This document shows positions 7,201 through 13,347 of a stretch of DNA of 13,347 nucleotides, piece after piece. Both the position numbers and the translations under genes were made by a program. Origin of the DNA: an uncultured Planctomycetia bacterium (GTDB lineage: Bacteria; Planctomycetota; UBA1135; GCA-002686595); assembly GCA_937952135.1 (NCBI GenBank), contig CALFYL010000273.1, positions 1 through 13,347 of the forward strand, read 5' to 3'. The notes under the pieces were generated by a model that was not told the origin of the DNA, did no database searches, and saw nothing but the letters and a program-made list of their open reading frames with translations. The stretch's first letter is position 1; the number at the start of each line of letters is the position of its first letter.

Positions 7201-7632
7201 CTACTCGAGCGACTGCGCGCGGCGGTCGAGGCCGAGCTCGCGCAGCGCCTTGCGGATCGTCGCGGCCGCCGCGTCGAACTCGGCGGCGGGCACGTCCTTG
7301 CGCTGGTTCGCGAAGTCCATGTCGGCGGGCTGGTCGAGCTGCATCAGGTGCAGGTGCGTGTGGCGCACCTCGAGCCCGACGATCGAGAGCCCGACCTTTT
7401 GACAGCCGAAGCCGCGCTGCAGCGCCTGGCTGAGTCCGCGCGCGACTTCGAAGAGGTGCGCGCAGAGTTCGGGCGGCATGTCGATCCAGTGGTCGATCTC
7501 GCGCCGCGGCACGACCAGCGTGTGGCCCGGGCGAATCGGCTGGATCGAGAGGAACGCGGCGCAGTGTTCGTCGCGCCAGACGAAGCGACCGGGCAGCTCG
7601 CCTTGGAGGATGCGGGTGAACAGGGTGGCCAT
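7201..7632 (-). CDS. HIT family protein (histidine triad nucleotide hydrolase/transferase)
   Basis: A 143-aa protein, normal length for bacterial HIT proteins. It starts MATLFTRILQGELPG and has the family's VWRDEHCAAFLSIQPIRPGHTLVVPR strand-turn region and the triad H91-T-H93-L-H95-L-M97, in which the middle His (H93) is the expected nucleophile. HIT proteins hydrolyse or transfer nucleoside phosphoramidates, adenylates or dinucleoside polyphosphates in the cytoplasm; the exact substrate cannot be read here. The ATG at 7632 is supported by family alignment; no good SD precedes it, because a 13-bp tandem duplication occupies that position. It is divergent from the gene at 7774 and lies in the same direction as, but 179 bp before, the TPR operon. 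Confidence 0.92.
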   Translation of the reverse strand: MATLFTRILQGELPGRFVWRDEHCAAFLSIQPIRPGHTLVVPRREIDHWIDMPPELCAHLFEVARGLSQALQRGFGCQKVGLSIVGLEVRHTHLHLMQLDQPADMDFANQRKDVPAAEFDAAAATIRKALRELGLDRRAQSLE

Positions 7633-7658
7633 GGCTGTGTGCTCGGGCTGTGTGCTCG
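7633..7658. repeat. Exact 13-bp tandem duplication abutting the HIT start codon
   Basis: GGCTGTGTGCTCG occurs twice in direct tandem (7633-7645 and 7646-7658), ending directly at the HIT ATG (7632-7630 on the minus strand). The duplicated unit occupies the expected 5' UTR and SD position, which contains no SD-like sequence. This looks like a recent slippage or duplication event, or else a deliberate SD-less leader. Confidence 0.75.
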
Positions 7659-7671
7659 CAGGTTTCGCGCG

Positions 7672-7677
7672 ATCATA
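7672..7677 (-). promoter_or_regulatory. Possible -10 box for the HIT gene
   Basis: TATGAT on the minus strand matches five of six bases of the sigma-70 -10 consensus, in an otherwise very GC-rich gap. It would give a 5' UTR of about 30-35 nt, made largely of the 13-bp duplication. No convincing -35 lies 16-18 bp upstream, so the call is tentative. Confidence 0.3.
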
Positions 7678-7773
7678 GCGGTGCGAACGCGGTGACTTCG
7701 CGCGAACGCGCGGGTACTCGCCGTGCGGAACCGTTCGAAGCCCCCTTACCAGCTCCACGAGCCGGAGTCGGAC

Positions 7774-9192
7774 ATGGTCTCTCCGTCGGCGCGTCAACAC
7801 CGCAGTTCGAGCGGGTCGTGCTCGGGCGCACTCGCCCTCGCCGCGCTCCTCACACCCTTTGCGCAGGCCGCCGCCCAGAACGGAAGCGGGTGGCCGCTCG
7901 ACGAGTTCGGCGCAAAGTTGCTCGAGCGCTCGGCCGCGCTCGCCCCGGCCGCGGCGGCCCCGGGGGCAAACGCTTCGAAGGACCTGCGAGAACGCTTGGC
8001 GCCGCTTCACGAACGCTACCGCGTGGGCGCCTTCGAGTTGTGGCTGCCGAAGCAAGTGCTCGACGGGCGCGGCGTTTGGAGCGACGCGCGTCCGCTGCGG
8101 GAGGCGCACAAGTTCGTGGACGCGCTCGCGCGCTTCCAGGTGGGCTGGGTGGCGCGCTCGAGCGAGACAGGCGGCGCCGAGCCGACGCCCGAAGCGCTCG
8201 AGTTCGCGCGCTGGGCTGCGAGTTGGAAGCCCACGAAACGCGGGCTCACCCCCCGCGAAGCGGCGCTCCACGCGCACATGTCCGAGCGCTTGAACGCCGC
8301 GCCGACGGCGCCGGACGCGTTCGGGCTGGTCGTGTGCATCGTGCCGAGTCGAGCGCAGCTGTGCGCCATCGCGGGCGCGCAGATCGCGCTCGATCCCGCC
8401 TCGCGCACGTGGATCGACGCGCCGTGGCTCAGCCAGTGCCGCGAGTTCGTCCTGCCGATCGGCGTGCTCGTGGTATCGACGGTCGGCAGGGCGCGCGGGT
8501 CGACGCCCGCGGAGCTCGTCGACGAACCCCTCGAGTTCGAACGCGCGCTCGAGAACGCCGTCCACAACGCGTCGCACGCGCTCACCGCCCGCCACCACGC
8601 CGGTGCGCCGCGCTGGTGGCGCGAGGGACTTGCGATCTACGACACGCTGGCGGTGCTGGGAAGCGACGAGACGATCTGTTCGGGCGCCGCGGAGTCGAGC
8701 GACTCCGCCGAGCTGAGCGCCACCGTCGACTGGATGTTCTGGACCAGCCGCTACAAGAGTCCGTACCGCGGCGCCGGATCCGACCGCTACTTCAGCGGCG
8801 CCTTGAAGCGCGCGTGGCGCGGCGACGGCTTCGAGCTCGTCGACCTCGATACGAACCGCCCCGCACTGCGCGCCGCGATCCCGCAACTCGCCGAGAACGC
8901 GCTCGTTCCCGAGGCGGTGCTGCGCGCGCCGCCGAGCCAGCGCAAGTGCTACGCCGAGCACTTGCGCGCCTACTCGACGGCGTTCGTGCGGTACCTGGAC
9001 AGCGACGGAAGTGCGGTCCGACCGTCGACGCTGCAGGTGCTTTCGCGCGAGCTCGCGCGGCGTTCGAAGTCGGGTCTCCGCCGCTCGGCCCTCCACGCGC
9101 TGGCCCTGGAACTCACTTCGCGCTCGATCGGCGCCTCGCAGGACGCCGCTCGCGACCACGAAGCCGCCTTCGTCGCCTGGCTCACGCGCTGA
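7774..9192 (+). CDS. Secreted gluzincin-like protein (DUF1570/peptidase-MA style) with degenerate HExxH
   Basis: A 472-aa protein with an N-terminal signal peptide (basic/Ser-rich start, ALALAALLTPFAQA core, cleavage near AQA-AAQ). The ATG at 7774 is chosen over an in-frame GTG at 7723 because GGAG lies 6 nt upstream and the signal peptide begins there. Residues 264-289 have the layout of a zinc-peptidase active site in the MA-like families: H-x3-H, then G-x-P-x-WWREGLAIY. However, the motif reads H264-N-A-S-H268, with Asn where the catalytic Glu of HExxH is expected; E284 in WWREGLA, the usual third ligand, is present. The C-terminal half is helical (AYSTAFVRYLDSDGS, ending AFVAWLTR), as in DUF1570-type proteins. 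A zinc-binding but inactive protein, or an altered mechanism, is likely. The family assignment is by motif only. Confidence 0.85.
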   Translation: MVSPSARQHRSSSGSCSGALALAALLTPFAQAAAQNGSGWPLDEFGAKLLERSAALAPAAAAPGANASKDLRERLAPLHERYRVGAFELWLPKQVLDGRGVWSDARPLREAHKFVDALARFQVGWVARSSETGGAEPTPEALEFARWAASWKPTKRGLTPREAALHAHMSERLNAAPTAPDAFGLVVCIVPSRAQLCAIAGAQIALDPASRTWIDAPWLSQCREFVLPIGVLVVSTVGRARGSTPAELVDEPLEFERALENAVHNASHALTARHHAGAPRWWREGLAIYDTLAVLGSDETICSGAAESSDSAELSATVDWMFWTSRYKSPYRGAGSDRYFSGALKRAWRGDGFELVDLDTNRPALRAAIPQLAENALVPEAVLRAPPSQRKCYAEHLRAYSTAFVRYLDSDGSAVRPSTLQVLSRELARRSKSGLRRSALHALALELTSRSIGASQDAARDHEAAFVAWLTR

Positions 9193-9252
9193 CGTCGAGG
9201 CTTGCCGCGCGGGCCGGAACCACTACTCTCTTGCGCCTGAAATGAGCGCAAC

Positions 9253-11220
9253 GTGAGCCTCTTGATCGTCGACAACGTGTCCCGCCACTTCGGCGCGCAA
9301 GAGGTTCTGCGCGGCGTGACCTTCCAGATCGACCCCGGCGAGAAGGTCGGGCTCGTGGGCCGCAACGGCGGCGGCAAGACGACGCTGCTCGAGCTCATCG
9401 AAGGGCTCGACAAGCCCGACGGCGGTTCGGTGACGTTGCGCAAGGGCGCGCGGCTCGGCCACGTGCCGCAGATTCCGCAGTTCGAGCCGGGGCAAACGGT
9501 GCTCGGTTACGTCGAGGGCGGGCTCGCGGAGGCAAAGGCTGTCGAAGCGGAGCTCACGGGCGTGAACGAGGCGCTCGAACACGCGAGCGGCGCCGAGCTC
9601 GACTCGCTGGTCAAACGCCACGACGACCTCACGCAGAAACTCGAACAACTCGGCGGCTGGGACCTGTCGCACCGCGTCGAGAAGGTCCTGAGCGGCATCG
9701 GACTGCCCGAGAGCTTCTGGGAGCGCGAGGCGCGCACGCTGTCGGGCGGCGAACGCAGCCGCACGGCGCTCGCCCGCGAACTCGTCGCGGGCCATGACCT
9801 GCTCTTGCTCGACGAGCCGACGAACCACCTCGACCTGGTCGGCATCGAGTGGATCGAGAGCTGGCTGCGCGAGCTCAAGGGCGCGGTGCTCATCGTCAGC
9901 CACGACCGGCGCATGCTGTCGAACTGCGTCGACTCGATCCTCGACCTCGAGCGCGGGCAAGTGCGGCGCTACCCGGGCTCCTACGAGAAATTCGTCACGC
10001 TCAAGCAGGAGCGTTTCGCGAGCGAGCTGCGCGCGTGGGAGCTCCAGCAGGACTTCCTCTCGAAGGAAGAAGCGTTCATTCGCAAGCACATGGGCTCGCA
10101 GCGCACGGCCGAAGCGAAGGGCCGCCTCAAGAAGCTCGAGAACATCCAGCGCGTGGCGAAGCCCTTCGAGGACGTGCGCATCCCGAACATCCCGCCGCCG
10201 AAGGTCGAGCGCGGCGGCGAGATGGTGCTCGAGACCAAGGGCCTCACCGGCGGCTACGGCGAGCGCGTGCTGTTCAAGGACCTCGAGCTGCGCATCGGCC
10301 GCGGTCAGCGCATCGGTGTCGTAGGGCCGAATGGCGCGGGAAAAACGACCCTTTTGAAGATCCTCGCGGGCCGCACGAACGCCCTGCGCGGCGAGCTCAC
10401 CTTCGGGCACAAGGCGCTGTGCGGGTACTACGACCAGGACACCTCGGGGCTGCACGAGGACGGCACGCCGGCGGCGGAGATGCGCCGCGTGCATCCCGAG
10501 TGGACCGACCTCGAGGCGCGTTCGTACCTCGCGCGCTTCTTGTTCCGCGGCGACGAAGTCGAGAAGTCCATGGCGGCGCTCTCGGGCGGCGAGCGCGCGC
10601 GGCTGTGCCTCGCGAAGTTGCTCTCGACGCCCGTGACGTGGCTCGCCATGGACGAGCCGACGAACCACCTCGACCTGGCGGCGCGCGCCTCGCTCGAGGA
10701 GCTGCTCGGCGACTTCGACGGCGCGCTGATCTGCGTGAGCCACGACCGCGCGTTCCTCGACGGGCTGTGCACGCACATCCTCGAGGTCGGCGACGGGCGC
10801 GCGACGCTGCACACGGGCAATTACAGCGATTGGCGGCGCGTGAAGAGTGCGCAGCAGGCGCAGGGGCTCGTGCAGCGCGATGCGCAGCGCAAGTCGGACC
10901 GCGCGGCCGAACGCGCGGCGGAGAAGGTCGCGGCGGACAAGCTCGCGGCGAAGCTGGCCGACGAGCCGGCGGCGGAGCGGGGCGCGGCGAAGGCGCCCGC
11001 CAAGGGCGCGGGCGGCGGAAAGGTGCGCAATCCCTGGGCTTTCGAGAAGCTCGAGAAGCGCATCATGTCGCTCGAGGAGGAGCTGAAGAGCTTGCAGGCT
11101 TCGCTCATCACCGAGGACGTGTATCGAAACGCGGCGAAGATGCGCGATGCGCAGACGCGCATCGCCGAGTGCGAGCGCGAGCTCGAAGCGGCGAACGAAG
11201 AGTGGATGAACTGGGCCTGA
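9253..11220 (+). CDS. ABC-F family ATPase (translation/ribosome-associated type)
   Basis: A 655-aa protein with two ABC domains and no TM segment, the ABC-F layout. Domain 1: Walker A G36-RNGGGKTT, signature LSGGER (163-168), Walker B ending in DEPTNHLD (187-194), H-loop SHD (216-218). Domain 2: Walker A GPNGAGKTT (358-366), LSGGER (443-448), DEPTNHLD (467-474), SHD (496-498). Between them is the alpha-helical tRNA-interaction linker (SKEEAFIRKHMGSQRTAEAKGR). After domain 2 comes an Ala/Lys/Glu-rich stretch and a C-terminal coiled coil (about 595-650), as in Uup-like members. ABC-F proteins act at the ribosomal E site to relieve stalling, or give antibiotic protection; which subtype this is cannot be told. 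The GTG at 9253 is fixed by the MSLLIVDNVSRHFG start; its SD is weak. The VOC gene follows after 16 bp, so the two may be co-transcribed. Confidence 0.95.
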   Translation: MSLLIVDNVSRHFGAQEVLRGVTFQIDPGEKVGLVGRNGGGKTTLLELIEGLDKPDGGSVTLRKGARLGHVPQIPQFEPGQTVLGYVEGGLAEAKAVEAELTGVNEALEHASGAELDSLVKRHDDLTQKLEQLGGWDLSHRVEKVLSGIGLPESFWEREARTLSGGERSRTALARELVAGHDLLLLDEPTNHLDLVGIEWIESWLRELKGAVLIVSHDRRMLSNCVDSILDLERGQVRRYPGSYEKFVTLKQERFASELRAWELQQDFLSKEEAFIRKHMGSQRTAEAKGRLKKLENIQRVAKPFEDVRIPNIPPPKVERGGEMVLETKGLTGGYGERVLFKDLELRIGRGQRIGVVGPNGAGKTTLLKILAGRTNALRGELTFGHKALCGYYDQDTSGLHEDGTPAAEMRRVHPEWTDLEARSYLARFLFRGDEVEKSMAALSGGERARLCLAKLLSTPVTWLAMDEPTNHLDLAARASLEELLGDFDGALICVSHDRAFLDGLCTHILEVGDGRATLHTGNYSDWRRVKSAQQAQGLVQRDAQRKSDRAAERAAEKVAADKLAAKLADEPAAERGAAKAPAKGAGGGKVRNPWAFEKLEKRIMSLEEELKSLQASLITEDVYRNAAKMRDAQTRIAECERELEAANEEWMNWA

Positions 11221-11236
11221 ACGGAGCGCGCGCGCC

Positions 11237-11611
11237 ATGAACTCACGGGTGGAAGGCCTCGCACAACTCGCGGTCACCGTGGCCGACGTCGACGCCGCGC
11301 TCGCGTTTTACGAGGGCGTTCTCGGGCTCGAGCTGCTGTTTCGCCCCGCGCCGACGCTCGCGTTCCTCGACGCCGGCGGAGTGCGGCTGATGCTGAGCAC
11401 GCCGCAGGGCGCGGGAACGGCCGGCGCGAATTCGATCCCCTACTTCCGGACGCCGCAGGTCGAGCGCGCGTTCGAGGACTTCGTCGCGCGCGGCGCGCGG
11501 GCTGAGCGCGCTCCGCAACTCGCGGCGCGCATGCCCGACCACGAGCTGTGGATCGGCTTTCTCCGCGATCCCGACGGCAACCTCGTCGGCCTGCTCGAAG
11601 AGAAGCGCTAA
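11237..11611 (+). CDS. VOC superfamily protein (glyoxalase/bleomycin-resistance fold)
   Basis: A 124-aa single-module VOC protein: LAQLAVTVADVDAALAFYEGVLGL at the N-terminus, FLDAGGVRLML in the middle and GFLRDPDGNLVGLLEE at the C-terminus, all typical family positions. Candidate metal ligands are H102 (PDHELW) and E121/E122; the first-strand ligand position is Gln10 (LAQLAV), which is common in this subfamily. The substrate is unknown; the family includes glyoxalases, epimerases and resistance proteins. GGAG lies 8 nt before the ATG. It is 16 bp after the ABC-F gene. Its TAA overlaps the opposite-strand stop of the thioesterase gene (shared CTAA, 11608-11611). Confidence 0.9.
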   Translation: MNSRVEGLAQLAVTVADVDAALAFYEGVLGLELLFRPAPTLAFLDAGGVRLMLSTPQGAGTAGANSIPYFRTPQVERAFEDFVARGARAERAPQLAARMPDHELWIGFLRDPDGNLVGLLEEKR

Positions 11612-12054
11612 CGTTCGAGCGGCAGCACCAGGTACGTGAAGAGGCCCTTGGCGACGATTTCGCCGGCCTGCAGCACCTCGACATCGGCCAGCGCGATCGT
11701 GCGGCCGGTGCGCACGCTGCGCGCGACGGCGAGCAGCTCGCCGCGATCGAGGGCCGCCGGGCGCACGAAGTTGAGCTTGAACTCGATGCTCGTGAGGGTG
11801 CGTTCCGGCAGCACCGCGGGCAGCAGCAGCCAAACCGCGCACGTGTCGGCGAGCGCCGAGACCACGCCGCCGTGCACGCGGCCCTGGCCCTGGAAGAGCT
11901 CCGGGCGCAGCGGCAACGCGATGCGCGCGCGCTGCTCGTCGCGCTCGCGGAATTCGAAGCCGAAGAAGCGCGCCGCGGGCATCGCGGCGACGGGATCGAA
12001 AGCTGACGGGTTCTGCGAAGTTTCCACGCGGCGATTAGATTGGCTCGCATCCAT
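11608..12054 (-). CDS. PaaI/YdiI-type hotdog thioesterase
   Basis: A 148-aa hotdog-fold protein with the family signature RVHGGVVSALADTC (HGG at 61-63, D70 at the usual catalytic acid position), followed by SIEFKLNFVRPA, a GELLAVARSVRTGRTIALADVEV strand pair, and AKGLFTYLV. Such enzymes hydrolyse acyl-CoA or aryl-CoA thioesters in the cytoplasm; the substrate is not predictable. The ATG at 12054 has GAGG about 6 nt upstream. M25 (11982) is an alternative start closer to the core fold but lacks an SD. The gene converges with the VOC gene, sharing 4 bp at the stops, and is divergent from the secreted protein at 12076. Confidence 0.9.
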   Translation of the reverse strand: MDASQSNRRVETSQNPSAFDPVAAMPAARFFGFEFRERDEQRARIALPLRPELFQGQGRVHGGVVSALADTCAVWLLLPAVLPERTLTSIEFKLNFVRPAALDRGELLAVARSVRTGRTIALADVEVLQAGEIVAKGLFTYLVLPLER

Positions 12055-12075
12055 TCCACCCCTCGAACACTCGCC

Positions 12076-13347
12076 ATGCACCTTCAAATTCGCGCTCTCG
12101 CGCCCCTCTCGAGCGCCGCGCTCGCCCTCACCCTCGCCGCCGCCCCCGCTCGAGCCCAGATGGGCGCCAGCGGCGAGCTCGTGCGGCGCCTCGATCCGCC
12201 GCAGTCGAACCTGCCCGCGCCGACGGTCGGCACGCCGCGCGCGCAGTCGATGCAGCTCGGGGTGCGCCCCGCGATCCTGCTCACCGGCTACTGGCCGCCG
12301 TCGAACGAAGCGGTGCGGCGCTTCAGCCCCGATCCGGTGCAGAACCCGCAGGGGTGGATCGGATCGAACTGGGAAGGCCGCGGCTACGACGTGTACGCGT
12401 ACTTCCCCGAGTTCAGTCCGCCGAATTGCACGAGCTGCGGGACGGGCACGGGCGATCTGATGGTCGACTACCAGGACACGTCCGCCGACTTCTGGCCGAT
12501 CGCGAACGCGCTCCAGCCGATCGCGGTGATGACCTTCAGCCGCAGCTCGTCGACGCTGAACTGGGAGGTCGAGATGAACCAGTACAACCGCGCGAGCTGG
12601 GTGAACGACTACGTCGCGCCGCTGCAGCCCACGCCCGCGCCGCCGGATGCCTCGGTTCCCGCGGGCACGCTGCGGCTCTCGACCCTGCCGGTGCAGGAAA
12701 TCGTCGACGATGTGAACGACGCGAACGCCGGGCTCAACGCGTTCGTGTGCCTCTCGGGCAACGGCGGCGGGTTTGTGTCCGAGTTCATCGCCTACCACGG
12801 AGTTTGGTACCAGGATCTGCACTCGAGCCCGCTCGACCCCGCCTGGTGTGTCGCGGGCGGCCACATCCACGTGGGCCGCAACATTCCGTGGACGCAGGCG
12901 CAGCGCGCGGCCGAGATCTCGCTGCGCACGCTGATGCGGCACGTCGACCGCACCGTCGGCAAGGACGTGGACTTCGACCTGTATTGCGAGACGTCGAGCA
13001 ACTCGGCCGGGCTCGGCGCGATGCTGAGCCCGCTCGGCACGGCGTCGATCGGCGCCAACGATCTCGGGTGGACCGTGAACTACGCGCCGGCCGCGGTGAA
13101 CGGCTTCTTGTTCTACGGCGCGAATCCGTCGTCGACGCCCTACGGCGCCGGCACTTTGTGTGTCGCCGCGCCGCGCCAACGCGTGCCTCCGGTGCTGGCC
13201 ACCGACGCGAGCGGAGCGCTGGTGCGCATCGTCGACCTCGGCCAGTCGCCGTTTGGGTCCGGTCCGAGCGCCGTGCTCGCCGGCTCGACCTGGAACTTCC
13301 AGTTCGCCTACCGCGACCCGACCGGCGCCGCGAACGGCCTCAACGCC
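12076..13347 (+). CDS. Secreted pyroglutamyl-peptidase-I-like protein with C-terminal lineage-specific module (partial, 3' end outside window)
   Basis: The frame is open to the right edge, giving 424 residues so far. The signal peptide is clear (LSSAALALTLAAAPARA-Q). The next part follows the peptidase C15 (PCP-I) plan: ILLTGYWPPSNEAVRRF (ILVTGFxPFGG-like), a WEVEMNQYN stretch (163-171) where PCP-I has its catalytic Glu in ERVAIN, LSTLPVQEIVDDV, GGGFVSEFIAYHG where PCP-I has AGTFVCNHLFYG, and GGHIHVG (GGFIHIP). The nucleophile Cys is replaced by S235; the catalytic His is kept (H265); E164 or E166 may be the acid. From about 302 a Cys-containing beta-rich module follows (YCETSSNS, FLFYG, GTLCVAAP, STWNFQFAYRDP), a layout I associate with C-terminal modules of exported planctomycete proteins; the true C-terminus should be near. 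No SD is visible and only 21 bp separate its start from the divergent thioesterase gene. The fold assignment is from motif order by eye. Confidence 0.8.
   Translation, partial: MHLQIRALAPLSSAALALTLAAAPARAQMGASGELVRRLDPPQSNLPAPTVGTPRAQSMQLGVRPAILLTGYWPPSNEAVRRFSPDPVQNPQGWIGSNWEGRGYDVYAYFPEFSPPNCTSCGTGTGDLMVDYQDTSADFWPIANALQPIAVMTFSRSSSTLNWEVEMNQYNRASWVNDYVAPLQPTPAPPDASVPAGTLRLSTLPVQEIVDDVNDANAGLNAFVCLSGNGGGFVSEFIAYHGVWYQDLHSSPLDPAWCVAGGHIHVGRNIPWTQAQRAAEISLRTLMRHVDRTVGKDVDFDLYCETSSNSAGLGAMLSPLGTASIGANDLGWTVNYAPAAVNGFLFYGANPSSTPYGAGTLCVAAPRQRVPPVLATDASGALVRIVDLGQSPFGSGPSAVLAGSTWNFQFAYRDPTGAANGLNA

Noticed and set aside
7063..7695. Plus-strand frame opposite the HIT gene (MNYLGRRKGR...)
   Set aside because: It is the complement of a gene with an intact histidine triad, and its product has no recognisable features.
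7664..7706. Two copies of TTCGCGCGA (7664 and 7697) in the HIT/gluzincin divergent gap
   Set aside because: TTCGCG-type words are abundant throughout this GC-rich DNA, so two copies 33 bp apart are not significant without statistics.
9202..9229. TTGCCG - 16 bp - TACTCT as a promoter before the ABC-F gene
   Set aside because: Only partial matches to both boxes; the position fits, but the evidence is too weak to annotate.

Overview
The window is very GC-rich, with high third-position GC, SD-type ribosome sites (several GTG starts) and large secreted or envelope proteins. PD40 propellers, a squalene-cyclase-like alpha-toroid next to ExbB/ExbD, a DUF1570-like peptidase relative, and a Cys/Trp-Arg-Asp C-terminal module on a secreted protein together suggest Planctomycetota, probably a Pla3-like lineage. 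This assignment is inferred from protein style; there is no rRNA or other marker here. I see no mobile element, CRISPR array, tRNA or rRNA.

Left half (about 1-7080, minus strand): an apparent operon reading right to left. It encodes a 1020-aa exported TPR protein, an ExbB/TolQ-type channel subunit, an ExbD/TolR-type subunit, and a very large membrane-anchored protein that runs off the left edge. That last protein joins an N-terminal TM anchor, a TolB-like PD40 propeller, a two-TM hairpin whose second helix carries the Ser-x3-His-x6-Leu pattern of TonB/TolA, a long Ala/Pro/Glu-rich linker with an internal repeat of about 98-100 residues, and a prenyltransferase/squalene-cyclase-type toroid. 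The set looks like a condensed Tol/Ton energy-transduction machine in which TolA-like and TolB-like parts are one polypeptide. Two near-identical palindromes, resembling BlaI/MecI operators, lie just upstream of the first gene.

Middle (7201-9192): a HIT-family nucleotide hydrolase/transferase gene on the minus strand is divergent from a secreted gluzincin-like protein whose expected HExxH motif reads HNASH. The 141-bp gap between them carries an exact 13-bp tandem duplication abutting the HIT start codon.

Right (9253-13347): an ABC-F ATPase gene and a small VOC/glyoxalase-fold gene form a likely pair on the plus strand. The VOC gene converges, with overlapping stop codons, on a PaaI-type hotdog thioesterase gene. 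That gene is divergent, with only 21 bp between start codons, from a secreted protein that runs off the right edge. The latter looks like a pyroglutamyl-peptidase-I fold with the catalytic Cys replaced by Ser, followed by a lineage-typical C-terminal module.

The most novel-looking item is the ExbB/ExbD-linked fusion protein and its operon. The two apparent pseudo-peptidases and the tandem operators are secondary points.
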